From: Collodictyon triciliatum
Lineage: Eukaryota; CRuMs
DNA length: 24,891 bases
Assembly: GCA_043381765.1 (NCBI GenBank)
Contig: JBHJMP010001067.1
Coordinates: 1 to 24,891 of the forward strand
Direction of reading: 5' to 3'
A program made the translations under genes and the position numbers. This document shows positions 14,401-24,795 of the stretch, one piece after another (positions within the stretch are counted from its first letter, which is position 1; each line of letters opens with the position of its first letter). Below the pieces are notes generated by a model. It was not told the DNA's origin and did no database searches. It saw nothing but the letters and a program-made list of their open reading frames with translations.

Positions 14401-17400
14401 GGGACGACAGCGATCAGAAGAGCTTTCGAACATTACTAGCCAGTTCATCCTCAGACGGACAAGTGACATACTAAAAAAGTACTTTAACTTTTCTGATGTT
14501 CTCCAAAATCTAATCATATGTTTTTTTTATTTTATTTTTTAAAAAAAAATGATATATCGAATAAACACATTGAAACACGTTTACTTTGCCATTCACTTTT
14601 CTCTCTCTGAGGTATCTTCCCCCCAAAAATGAGATGGCCATATTTTGTCGAGCCTCTCCAGTGCAGGCTAACCTCTATAAACGGTAATTCACATAATTGA
14701 TTGGATTTGATTTGATTCATATCTAAGACCTATTTATCTCGACGCACGAATTGGGGTGACTTATATGAAAATATTTATTCTTATCACATTTGGCCATTCC
14801 CATAACCTCAGCTATCTCCAGTCGAAGGAAATTACACAAATTTTGACTGGAAATCAGGGCTCTGTCTTGTTTTTCATCACTGCACTCAAAAAGCTATGCA
14901 ACCATCCCGATTTGGTCTTGGACAATGGCGAAGTGTGTTCATCATAAATATAATCATAATCATAAATATAACCATAATCACACACCAGGAAGAAGCGGGT
15001 GGACGAGGAAGGAAAGAGCCCAACGAAAATCTCCGAAAGCCTCCAACGGATTACGAATTCGGGCTGCTAGAGAACTCTGGCAAGTTGCAAGTCCTTTTGG
15101 AGTTACTGCGCTCGGCTCGAGATAAGAGCACCGACCGCTTTGTAGTGGTCTCCAACTACACAACAACACTTGATTACATCGGGCAAGTCTGCAAGGCGAA
15201 CGGGTTTACGAGCAATTTCAGCATATTTTTTTTCCTCATCGGCCATACAGAGAAACGGGCAGAAGCCTTCTTTTTCTTTTCTCTTTTCCTGCAGAGCACC
15301 ACTCATTTATTTTTGTACTATTTGCCACTTCCTCCATCTTGCACTCCGTGAGCAGTGAAGCAACTCCTTACCCTGTTGGATGCATTATGACAGCTTCGCG
15401 TACCTGCGGCTGGACGGAAGCACGGAGGCCAAGGAGCGACAAAGCCTGGTCAACCGCTTCAATGCTCCCGAGACGCCCGAGACTGTCTTCCTCTTGTCTG
15501 CCCGAGCCGGTGGCGTCGGGCTGAACCTGATTGGAGCGAACCGACTTGTGCTGTTCGACCCCGACTGGTTTGTTATTGCACTTTCCTTTCCATCCGCGGG
15601 TTGCTTACACACATTAACTTTTAAGCTTAACATTCGGGCCTCTTTCTTTCTTAATTGTCTGCCGCTGTTAATGCCTTGTCACTTTTACTTCTGTCGTTTA
15701 TTTTAGTTTGTATTATGTTCACTCATCCCATCTCCATCTTTATCTTTATCTTTATCTCTATCTCCATCTCCATCTCCATCTCCATCTCCATCTCCATCTT
15801 TATCTCCATCTCCATCTCCATCTCCATCTCCATCTCCATCTCCATCTTTATCTTTATCTTTATCTTTATCTTTATCTTTATCTTTATCTTTATCTTTATC
15901 TTTATCTTTATCTTTATCTTTATCTTTATCTTTATCTTTATCTTTATCTTTATCTTTATNNNNNNNNNNNNNNNNNNNNNNNNNNNNNNNNNNNNNNNNN
16001 NNNNNNNNNNNNNNNNNNNNNNNNNNNNNNNNNNNNNNNNNNNNNNNNNNNNNNNNNNNNNNNNNNNNNNNNNNNNNNNNNNNNNNNNNNNNNNNNNNNN
16101 NNNNNNNNNNNNNNNNNNNNNNNNNNNNNNNNNNNNNNNNNNNNNNNNNNNNNNNNNNNNNNNNNNNNNNNNNNNNNNNNNNNNNNNNNNNNNNNNNNNN
16201 NNNNNNNNNNNNNNNNNNNNNNNNNNNNNNNNNNNNNNNNNNNNNNNNNNNNNNNNNNNNNNNNNNNNNNNNNNNNNNNNNNNNNNNNNNNNNNNNNNNN
16301 NNNNNNNNNNNNNNNNNNNNNNNNNNNNNNNNNNNNNNNNNNNNNNNNNNNNNNNNNNNNNNNNNNNNNNNNNNNNNNNNNNNNNNNNNNNNNNNNNNNN
16401 NNNNNNNNNNNNNNNNNNNNNNNNNNNNNNNNNNTTTTCTTTTTCTTTTTCTTTTTCTTTTTCTTTTTCTTTTTCTTTTTCTTTTTCTTTTTCTTTTTCT
16501 TTTTCTTTTTCTTTTTCTTTTTCTCTTTCTTTTACTTTTTCTTTTACTTTTACTTTTTATTTTACTTTTTCTTTTACTTTTACTTTTACTTTTTCTTCTA
16601 CTTTTTATTTTACTTTTTATTTTACTTTTTATTTTACTTTTTATTTTACTTTTTATTTTACTTTTTATTTTACTTTTTCTTTTACTTTTTCTTTTACTTT
16701 TTCTTTTACTTTTCTTTTACTTGAAACTGGCGTCGCTTTGGCTAGTGCGTGGTGAATGCCGAATCACGCACACCAACTTCCTAATGACTACTATTCACAT
16801 ATGTATTATTTAACCATCGGATTGATGCGACATGCGACTGGCGTAGCGACAACTCAGCAAGCAAGATATCGGCAAGGTTGTTGTGGAAGAGAAGCAGCAA
16901 AAGGGGCAGTTTTCGCGGGTCTGTTTAGACTTCAAATGCCTATACTTCATATCTCTACATCGTAGAATCAAAAAAAAATCTGGGATTTGATGAAATCACC
17001 GCCCTTGTTTTCCTCGCTTTTCATCAGCGGCATCCTCTCCTCTCCTCTCCTCTCCTCTCCTCTCCTTTTTTTTTCTTTCCATCCTCTGATTTCCCAATTA
17101 TGAATCCGCTTCGCAGGATGACTTGAGAGAGCTTTTTGCATTCAGAGATTCTCTGCGCTTCTGCGACACTTACGAGCTGATACGGAGCGGGAAGAATAAA
17201 GGCTTCATCTCTGCGGCCCATTCGTGGACAGGAGATGGGTGGGAGGCTTCGGTGGCCGACGAGGTTTTTCAATCACAATCACAATCACAATCACAATCAC
17301 AATCACAATCACAATCACAATCACAATCACAATCACAATCACAATCATTATCTCTATCTGTATCTTAATCTTAATCACCATTTATGGTAAACGATCGCAT

Positions 17401-17900
17401 TCGCCCTTCCTTGTTTAAAAGAAATCATACTTAAAACAATGCTTTAGTTGCTGAAGCCTCTTCTGGGCTCGATGATTTCGTATGTCCACTGCGTCTCCAA
17501 TGAAGAAAGGGATGACCACGACATTCTCAAGGCGGAAAGCTGTGTGATTGACGAGGACGGACAAGAACCCGGAACTCTATCAGACGATGAATGTGGTAGT
17601 GATGATGAAGGTCACGATGGAAGTTGTGAATTTGCAGATGAAGTTGCTTCTGACAAACAGACTGTATCAAACTCACCCGCCAAAAAGCGACGAGTAGTGA
17701 TTGGTGATGATGATGGTGACGATGATGATGGTGATGGTGATGGTGATGATGGTGATGATGGTGATGATGGTGATGATGGTGATGGTTTTAAGGCAGAAGC
17801 ATTGCAAGGAAGCTCAGGTACCAAAGCCTATCCTTCGTACGTCCAACTCCCACGCGGGTTCGATGCGATTGACTCGCTCGACCTTGACGGGTTCGACTGA
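11427..17900 (+). CDS. RAD54B: RAD54B/Rdh54-type SNF2 DNA translocase (interrupted by assembly gap)
   Basis: dsDNA-stimulated ATPase that remodels RAD51 filaments and D-loops in homologous recombination. Exons: 11427-11828, 11935-11938, 12045-12097, 12192-12269, 12421-12487, 12614-12788, 12904-13012, 13104-13150, 13235-13406, 13524-13604, 13665-13823, 13912-13997, 14151-14190, 14288-14478, 14612-14683, 14812-14932, 14989-15203, 15394-15567, gap, 16847-16918, 17117-17263, 17448-17900. RAD54B rather than RAD54 is shown by the N-terminal module ([15 protein letters not shown], then EEFSSGRVF) and FKSVG followed by KHDPNAPG. Visible motifs: [11 protein letters not shown], Walker A DEMGLGKS (Ser for the usual Thr), [73 protein letters not shown] and DPDW. 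Motif VI (usually QAMARVWRDGQ) is missing because of the N run. The end carries [12 protein letters not shown], a KKRR nuclear-signal candidate and an Asp/Gly-rich tail. 971 aa are visible; about 38 more are expected. Confidence 0.9.
15730..15959. repeat. Hexanucleotide microsatellite (TCTCCA)n then (TCTTTA)n
   Basis: The array starts as mixed TCTTTA and TCTCCA units and becomes pure TCTTTA, about 38 units in all, before it runs straight into the N run. It lies in the RAD54B intron that begins at 15568 and is pyrimidine-rich on the coding strand. Confidence 0.96.
15960..16434. other. Assembly gap (475 N)
   Basis: A run of 475 undetermined bases joins two different hexamer arrays: TCTTTA on the left and CTTTTT on the right. 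The arrays do not match, so the true gap holds at least one change of repeat and probably unique sequence. RAD54B needs about 115 nt of coding sequence here (from after DPDW to before RQLSKQ), and no visible flank supplies it. The gap length is likely an estimate. Confidence 0.99.
16435..16721. repeat. Microsatellite (CTTTTT)n grading into (CTTTTA)/(ATTTTA) mixtures
   Basis: About 15 pure CTTTTT units follow the gap and then degrade into a mix of CTTTTT, CTTTTA and ATTTTA units. The array ends about 125 bp before the RAD54B acceptor at 16846. It is pyrimidine-rich on the coding strand, like the array left of the gap. Confidence 0.95.
17033..17065. repeat. Short pentanucleotide repeat (TCCTC)n
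   Basis: About six copies of TCCTC, followed directly by a T8 run, form a long polypyrimidine tract about 50 bp before the RAD54B acceptor at 17116. It may help acceptor recognition. Confidence 0.9.
17270..17347. repeat. Hexanucleotide microsatellite (CAATCA)13
   Basis: Thirteen perfect CAATCA units begin 7 bp after the donor at 17264 and fill the first half of the RAD54B intron 17264-17447. The unit is a multiple of three and in frame with the exon before it, where it would read as Gln-Ser. Confidence 0.97.
17704..17786 (+). repeat. Coding trinucleotide-type repeat GATGGTGAT (Asp/Gly)
   Basis: Impure GAT/GGT triplets inside the last RAD54B exon encode about 27 residues of only Asp and Gly. 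Synonymous GAC codons occur near the left end and the pattern GGTGATGAT recurs to the right, so the tract looks like an expanding coding microsatellite. Confidence 0.93.
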
Positions 17901-17955
17901 CGCATTATCACTGGCCTCATTGTAAAACGCAATCATACCAAATAAGGATAACCCG

Positions 17956-17961
17956 AATAAA
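17956..17961 (+). terminator. Poly(A) signal candidate AATAAA for RAD54B
   Basis: A canonical AATAAA lies 56 bp after the RAD54B stop codon and about 195 bp before the start of the next gene on the same strand. The position is right for a compact 3' UTR. Confidence 0.4.
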
Positions 17962-18155
17962 GAAATAGATTCGCTGAACCCCTTTCTATTGTGGAGAAAA
18001 AAAGTATAATTTAAATAAAAGTGAAAGGAAACAAAACAGTTGACGAACGAAGGAGCGCGTCCGTGCAAAGAAACCCCACACTGAAAGCAACGTTAGAACA
18101 TCTGCCAAGTCCGCCGAAAACCGGGGGGAATAAAAGAGCAGAAGAGGAGCTGGGA

Positions 18156-21146
18156 ATGAACGGCCCAGTCACAACACGCCAGCATGCATCCAACAGCGCA
18201 GAATCCCACCCGCGGGTCGCAGCCTTCGAGTATCCGCCGGCAGCGCACTGCAACCGCGCCTCATACTGCGGGCAGGTATATGCACGGATTTGCGTCCGTA
18301 GAAAAGAAAAGACAGAGAGTGCGCGCTTTTTGGAATAACTTCCTCATCTTTCTCCCTTTTGTATGGACTTTTCAAATGCGAAACACATCGCTCGTGTCAG
18401 CAAGCACAACTTGTGCAGGTCAAGGCAGAGCCTAATGTCCAGCCCAGCAGCGAAAGCAGACACCCCGCAGCTGGCTCGCTGCCCATCCCACATGGAGTCG
18501 GGACTTTGACATTTCGGGACGGCTCTGTGTATCGCGGGGATTTCCGGGATGGGCTGCGCTTTGGCAGTGGCATTCTGACAGGTCGTGATGGTGCCACATA
18601 TTCTGGTGACTGGACAGATGACCGGCCGAATGGGCGCGGGTCCAGCAGGAAAGTCTCGAGCAGAGGCTGCGGCTCTGCAGCTTCGTCTCGGGCTTCTCTG
18701 CGGTCTCGAGACTCGGGGTTTTCCGTTGCATCTGTGCAAATCGGCCGCGATTCTGAGTCAGCCTCGGTGTATGAAGGGGAGATGCGTGATGGGCTGCGCC
18801 ATGGTCGTGGTGTGCTGTTCTGGCCGCAGAAGAGTGCGTTCTATCGTGGGTCTTTCCGAGAGGATGTGATTTCTGGGTGTGGCTGGCAATCATTTTCAAA
18901 TGGAGATTACTATGTTGGCTCCTGGGAAAATGGCCAGCACTGCGGGTACGATGTGATGTAATGTGATGTAATGTGATTATATATTTTGATACAATCATGC
19001 ATGACTCCTTTAGCTTTTACTATCATCTCTTAGGTATGGGTGTCAATATTGGCAGAATAAAGGATGTTGGTTCGAGGGACGCGTAGCCAAGAGTGATACA
19101 TGTAATTTGCTGCCTTCATGTACACCGAATTTACTTTACAAATTGTATATTATTTTCCTTACCTCCTACTTAAATATATCTATCATATTCCGTCAAACGT
19201 CCGAAGCAATTTAGGAATGAGCTAATGATGAAGAACATATATAAATAATATACTCTATATTTTTACTGTAACTAGATTCAAACGATGTGAAAAAAATTGG
19301 TGTTTACTTTTGGAAGGTATTTGTCATGATTGACTTGAAATCACCGTCGCGGGGTTCCTTTTTTTTTAAAAAAAAAACTATGATTGAATGAATAGGAACA
19401 GTTGTTCTCTTTTCGAAATTTTCAACCTTTTTTTCTCTGCTATATATAAGTAGAGACCACATGTAAAAGAGCCTCTGGGCTATACAACCCGCATGAAGGA
19501 AATAATGTCAGCTGATGCTTCTAGAGTTTTCCTTCATTCATTTGATAGAGGCCACCAAGATTCTTCTGTCATGACACCATATCTATCACCTCTTCAAGAC
19601 AAAGACGAATTTCAACAATCGTATGAGCCGTTAAATTCCTTTGAAATCATTATAATGTTTATTCTCAGACTTTTTATCAATAGCCCTACTAATCTCCTCC
19701 TAATCTAGTTTATATATACCTATACATCCAAAATCGAATCATGACTCTGAGGTTAACGTGAAGAAAGTAATACTCGACCATCTAAGTAATTCTGAGTGCA
19801 CATTCTTAAACATAAGAGATGGCTGCGAGCAAGTACTACCGACAATACCTTTTCTTTTCTTTCTTTTTTCACCAATATATCAATTTATAATTTTTTATGC
19901 AAACTTAATTTTGGCAGTCCTGTTTCTATTTTTATACTCAATTGATAAAAATAATGTAGGGTTTGCTTTTCTGTTTATTTTTTCTCCTTTACATTGAATT
20001 TAACATTGAGTTGCGTAGGCTGTCCTGGAAGCTTCTGCTCCCAGCAATATCTCTGCCTTCGTTGATGCAGTTTACGATGCAAGAAAATCTGCTCTGGACG
20101 CTATCAGCGGAAATGAACTGGATAATCCGATTAGCTTTGAGCGTAATCTGGAAATGACATATCAATCAATACAAGACGCCAATACGGCTGCTGACGAAGC
20201 AGAACACATTCGAGAGAGATATGAGCAAATAGACGCAAGAAATTTCCTTTCCTTTCAAAAAAAAACTTGCTTTCTTTACACATTTTTGCACTGTTGTCTT
20301 TCCGTTTAAAACTAGCTCATGGATTTTTACTGGTTATCTTTATACCAGTCCTTCATTGCTGATGCACACAAAATAAACGCAACCTGCAGGGAGAAGGCAG
20401 ACTGCATTCTTTGAACAGTTTTCAGGACCGGCTTAAGGTGGTGTTCATCGTATCTTACAACTAGTATATATGAAGAACCTATAAATGATTCGCACCAACT
20501 AATGAATCCTTCATTTCGAATGCAACAGACTGTTGAGTATCGTGACATGTCAGCCCGGGAGCTAAGAAAAGCATGCGATAAGGCAGGGATACTGTGGTAC
20601 AGTCCATCACAGACTTCCAAACAACTTGCTCCATTCTCCCAACCCCTATCTGGGTTACATTCCTCACACACATCCAACAACGATATAGTTGGTTCACTGC
20701 ATCCAGAAGGCATGATGGTAAACACATACCTATTTTTTGGTGTTCGTAATTATTTATATTTTTATCTGTATATATGAAAGAAGAGACTGGAGGCCTGTCA
20801 CTCCAAATTTTGATTGGCTATGTTTGCAAACAACCTTGATGGCAGAGGCAATCACAGAAAGCCACACCCTAATAAGTACTACTAGACTGCAGAGTCCTCC
20901 CGAAAGGCGTCTGGGATTGAAATCTCCGTCTTGTTGGAGCGCAGCAAATTAATATCGCTTCTGGAGGAGTCCATTCGCCCACCACCCATCCGCATCGGCA
21001 ACATCGGTGGTTTCGGGGCAGAACATGGTAAATCAGATGCTTCAAAGCAAGGTCTTGAGAGAACTCCATCAGCAGAGTCTGGACTGGCAAAAAGCACGTC
21101 GTCGAGTCGTAGCAGCGCTGCGACAAAGAAAAAACCGACCAAGTAA
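18156..21146 (+). CDS. MORN-repeat protein with split SAP-like C-terminal motif (10 exons)
   Basis: Scaffold-type protein; MORN repeats usually bind membranes or act in cytoskeletal assemblies. The specific role is unknown. Exons: 18156-18275, 18419-18945, 19034-19101, 19276-19316, 19472-19620, 19787-19832, 20019-20234, 20390-20437, 20529-20717, 20886-21146. Phases agree and give 554 aa. About six MORN units lie at residues 65-240, for example GVGTLTFRDGSVYRGDFRDG and YEGEMRDGLRHGRGVLFW. A Ser/Arg-rich insert (111-155) separates the second and third units. The middle (about 310-400) is predicted helical (ALDAISGNELDNP, EAEHIRERYEQID). The end has MSARELRKACDKAGI (412-426) and, after about 54 residues of Ser-rich linker, ISVLLERSKLISLLEES (481-497), the two halves of a SAP-like helix pair. 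A basic tail ends in KKKPTK. The start is the first ATG in the open frame. Exons 5 and 6 and the GC donor at 20235 are the weakest parts. Confidence 0.72.
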
Positions 21147-21911
21147 CCAAAAAACAAAGACAAAAACAAAACAAAAATTGGGTTTCATTTCATTTGAGAG
21201 CTCATTTTCTCTTTCTTACTGCTTGGTCATTCTTCAGGGCTGATATCCTTTTGCTTTTTTTCGAGGATTTATTTGCTGGAATCTTTTGCTTTTCTAGGAA
21301 AATATAAACACATTTTTTTCATTCTACTCGATATCTTTTTTACTTGGTATTTTTATGACTGCCTATACATATTGTTGGTGTTTGGTCAAATGTGATAGGT
21401 ACAACAATTAGGTATGCGATTGCGTTTCATTGTTTTCCTAATAAATGAAATCAGATGGGTTTTGAATTTGGTTCCATCCTTTTTTTGTGGGGGTTGGAGG
21501 TAGATAAAGAAAAACATAGGCGAAAAATTGCATTCTCCTGTGCGGAAGAGCGTCATATGGAAATGAACCAATATAACAACATTATGGGATCATGATAAGA
21601 GTGTGTTTGTTGCAACTAACGAAATCAAACGAACAGTTAACTGGTAATGGGTATGTGGCTGGAGTGAGCATCAGGCGATTCCTTGTTTCTAAATGGGTGT
21701 GAAGTATTACTTTTGTTAGACATTGGATTTTATTTTTGGGACATAATAAAAACCATACAATCTCCGAAATTATCATATGTTATGTCTATCTTAAATGATT
21801 CAAAACGATATTACATATGCAATAAATGTGATATAGGATTTTCCTGGTATTAAAAAAATTCACCAAAGCACGCTAACATAATGTAAACAAGATTATAATT
21901 CCTTTTAAAAG
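21147..21911. other. Convergent intergenic spacer, MORN gene / coiled-coil gene
   Basis: These 765 bp hold the two facing 3' UTRs. I see an AATAAA on the + strand at 21440-21445, possibly for the MORN gene, and its minus-strand counterpart at 21729-21734. There are no long repeats, no ORF of known family and no RNA gene. Confidence 0.65.
21729..21734 (-). terminator. Poly(A) signal candidate for the coiled-coil gene
   Basis: AATAAA on the minus strand, 178 bp after the stop codon of the gene that ends at 21912. The hexamer is common in such AT-rich DNA, so the weight is low. Confidence 0.25.
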
Positions 21912-24728
21912 TTAGTGACAGGAACGCTGTTCTACCTTCTTCAGGGTGGCCTGGTCCACAAAACCGAGGATATTTCCCCACGTAATTGTTTGTGAAGTTC
22001 GGTGCAATCGTTTCATCAGCTCTTGTGTTTGATTTTGTTGCCTGATTTTCTGAGAAAAAAGTAAAGAGAATGTGGGTCAATAATAGGGGTAAGGATGCCT
22101 AAATCAACTTGCATACAAGGTGAAAGTAGAAAACAGTGTAATATCTGAGGATGGACACCCAACAAGACGAGACAAGGATAATGTAGATTATTTCAAAAGT
22201 GAAAAGAAAAAGAAAAAGAAAAAGAGACCATTCAAGAAAAAAGAACCTTTTCAGCCTCCTTGATATCGTGGTTAACTGCTCCAGTGCGAAGAAAAGACAA
22301 CAACGAAACGGTGAGAGGCGCCGGCGATTTTGGGTCCCTTTTATGTTGTATTTTGCCGAAAGAAATAAAGAACATGAGCTCTCTGAGGGAACGAAACATT
22401 TCTAAAGGTTGTAAATAGTGTGAAGACATTACAGTTGGGTGAATTCCAGCGTTTGCTGCACAAATCGGGCTCTCTCAAACAGGTCCATAGATTCAACAGG
22501 GCGAATCGACATCATATCTGGATGTGCATCGAAGTATCAACAAAATTAGGATATTTCAAACATCAAAGGGCCATCAATAAACAAATAATGCTGATCTCTG
22601 AAAAGCTTGCATCAGATAATAGCAAGGGTAGTGATACATATACACTCATCTTCCTACCTTCGATTCGACCTCCATGTGGCCCTGCACTTTCAGATAATGA
22701 AGAGCTACTATTCCTTCTGTTGGGTGTGCGCGTGTTTGACCGCATTCCTAGCGTGGGGGTCATGGATGGATGGTGAGATGATGCTTGGAATGGACTCGGG
22801 GCCACAGACTGGTTGCGGGAAATGGCTTGGAAGGGGCTCGGGCTCGATGACATGGAGGGTGTGCGCGCATTCTTCTGATTGGCAGCAAGCTCTGCCAAGT
22901 CCAATACAAGAGATGTTTTTGAGGATGTGATATTGGACGCTGTATTCGCAAGACTTGGGAGGGGTTCGTTTTCAGAGAAGACCAATGGAGGAACAGCTGC
23001 GGTGATTGAACGAGCAAATGTTGTTATATATGTAATTTAAAAGGGAGTAATTTTGTCAACTGAAAAAATAATCAACCTTAACACAAGATGAAAGAGTGAT
23101 TGTCTGCGAAAAAAAATAATTACGAAGATAAGTATCGCCTTCGTCGTTTCCACGCTGAGTTTCAGGCACGGTGTCCTTCGGTTTAAGGTAACACCATGTA
23201 AGATTTAAATGAAAAATAGAATAACGATTCTCTATATATTGAATGCATTATATCAGACCTTGTGCAGAGTCTCAGAAAAATGTGGACTTTCTGGTTGTGC
23301 ATCCAGGCTCGGTATGGCCTTGGAAAATATTTCAAGCAGACTGTGGTTTGTTAATTCTCCCGTAAAGTATGTTGGAGACATCGGAGGCAGTTTGTTTTCT
23401 TCGTATGAGAAAAAGAGCAACAAAGAAATATGTGTAAGATAGTTTGTGCCTTTTTGTGAAAAAGAAAATTGAGAACGTATTCTCCTAGTATAATATGCAA
23501 CGAAAACAAAATAAAAGTGCAAATATTTTTGTTGGATGTATTTTTGCTGTACGTTTCTTGATTGGAGACAGTTGGACCATCTTTGTCATTATTCCGAGTG
23601 AGTTGTTAGTTTGTTTCGGCTTTGGATCGGTAAGAGGACCGAAATCACTTTCTCCTTTGCCTGATGTTCAGATGTTATCGGGATGAACTTTGCAGCGACA
23701 TTAACATATGGACATATAATGTGAACATTGCATATATAATCTTACCAGAAGTGGATTCCCCCTTCCACCAAGATGTATCATCATCTGCATTCTTTTCGTC
23801 TGGGATGATGCATAGAGCATTTTGTCCCATTACGCGCCGAGGTGGAGGTGGCTCCATGATAGAAACAGACAAGTCTGTATTGGTTGTACAGATGAAAATG
23901 TCACATGATAAGCTGTTTTCGGCATTGGCTGGCTGAATTTAATTCGATGACAATAAATAAATATAAAGGCAATCAAAATGTAGATTTACTGTCGAGGGAT
24001 TTTCTTCTGTATTTGGAGCCCTGTGATGGTGTTGGTGTCCCGCCTACTGAGGCTCGTGATTCTAGAGGGGCTCTTCATATGAAAGAAAAGGATATTGCAA
24101 GAAAATTGGAAAAAGTATTATCAATTAGACAGATTACATTTGGAAACACATGAATTATTGGGGGTTTTTAAAAAAAAAATCAAAAAAAAAAAAAAACAAG
24201 AGAGAGTGGCATACGAAGTTGCCAGGTCTGCCACACTTGAGGTACTCAGTCGCTCTCTGGGGATGGAAGGAGACCTTTCCAGAAGAATGGGCTCGGGGTT
24301 GATAACTAATTGCTGTACAGGTGATTGAGGTGGTGGCTCGATTGTAGTCATCGATTTGAGCGGCACAACATATCGAGTCAACGATTTCTCCATGATTGTG
24401 TTTAATCGCTGCACCTCCATTTGGGCATTATGAAGTGCCATCTGAATAATTCGCATGAGAGGAGGGAATCGATATTTTGTGCAATAATTTTAGAGGAGAC
24501 ACATAAAAGAATTATTAATCGATTAAAACTAAATTAAATCAAATGATGAGCGATTTTCAGTACCTTGGCAGAAAGGAGCTCATTGTCTTTTTCGGTAATC
24601 ATGACCTCTTTCTTTTTGTACAACTCTTCTTGTGTTTTTAATGTGTTCTCGAAATTTTCCAAAAGATTACGATAGTTTTCTATATTCTTCTTCAGTTGTG
24701 CATTCATACTTATCTGGTCTTGGTATCT
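21912..24728 (-). CDS. Unrecognised coiled-coil / Ser-Pro-rich protein, 5' end outside window
   Basis: I do not recognise the family. Exons in transcript order: 24728-24564, 24441-24215, 24072-23990, 23874-23746, 23660-23553, 23398-23259, 23175-23124, 22996-22658, 22517-22433, 22382-22247, 22049-21912. Phases match at all ten junctions and give 533 aa of open frame ending in TAA, with a canonical acceptor before the first listed exon, so more exons lie beyond the right edge. The first 90 residues are heptad-like coiled coil (NAQLKKNIENYRNLLENFEN, ALHNAQMEVQRLNTIMEKSL). Then follow about 310 residues of low-complexity Ser/Pro/Thr-rich chain with many SP and RRKS-type sites (RSPSIPRERLSTSS, RRKSLD, RTPSMSSSPSPFQ, RRNSSSS), typical of a regulated disordered linker. 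The end returns to charged helix (KEAEKKIRQQNQTQELMKRL) and a short WGNILGFVDQATLKKVEQ segment. Exon 22382-22247 has an odd hydrophobic start and may be shorter. Confidence 0.7.
22199..22226. repeat. Short (GAAAAA)n repeat in intron
   Basis: About four GAAAAA units lie in intron 22050-22246 of the minus-strand coiled-coil gene. On the coding strand they read CTTTTT, the same unit seen right of the assembly gap and at the right edge of the window. Confidence 0.85.
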
Positions 24729-24795
24729 CTATTATTTAAAGGCAAGGGCTTACTATTGGCCTAGCCACTTAATTACTCTAAATTGCTACTTTCCA

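Noticed and set aside
15655-16755. Open frames of 338 and 366 codons, the longest in the window.
   Set aside because: They consist only of hexamer microsatellite and undetermined bases, inside a RAD54B intron.
18432-18998. Minus-strand ORF of 188 codons.
   Set aside because: It is the antisense of the large MORN exon, whose + strand frame has clear MORN repeats. The His/Ser-rich product has no family likeness.
21007-21243. Alternative reading frame at the end of the MORN gene (Gln/Arg/Lys-rich, after a possible donor at 21028).
   Set aside because: It would need an extra intron with no clear acceptor of the right phase. The unspliced frame gives a tidy basic end and a stop at 21146.
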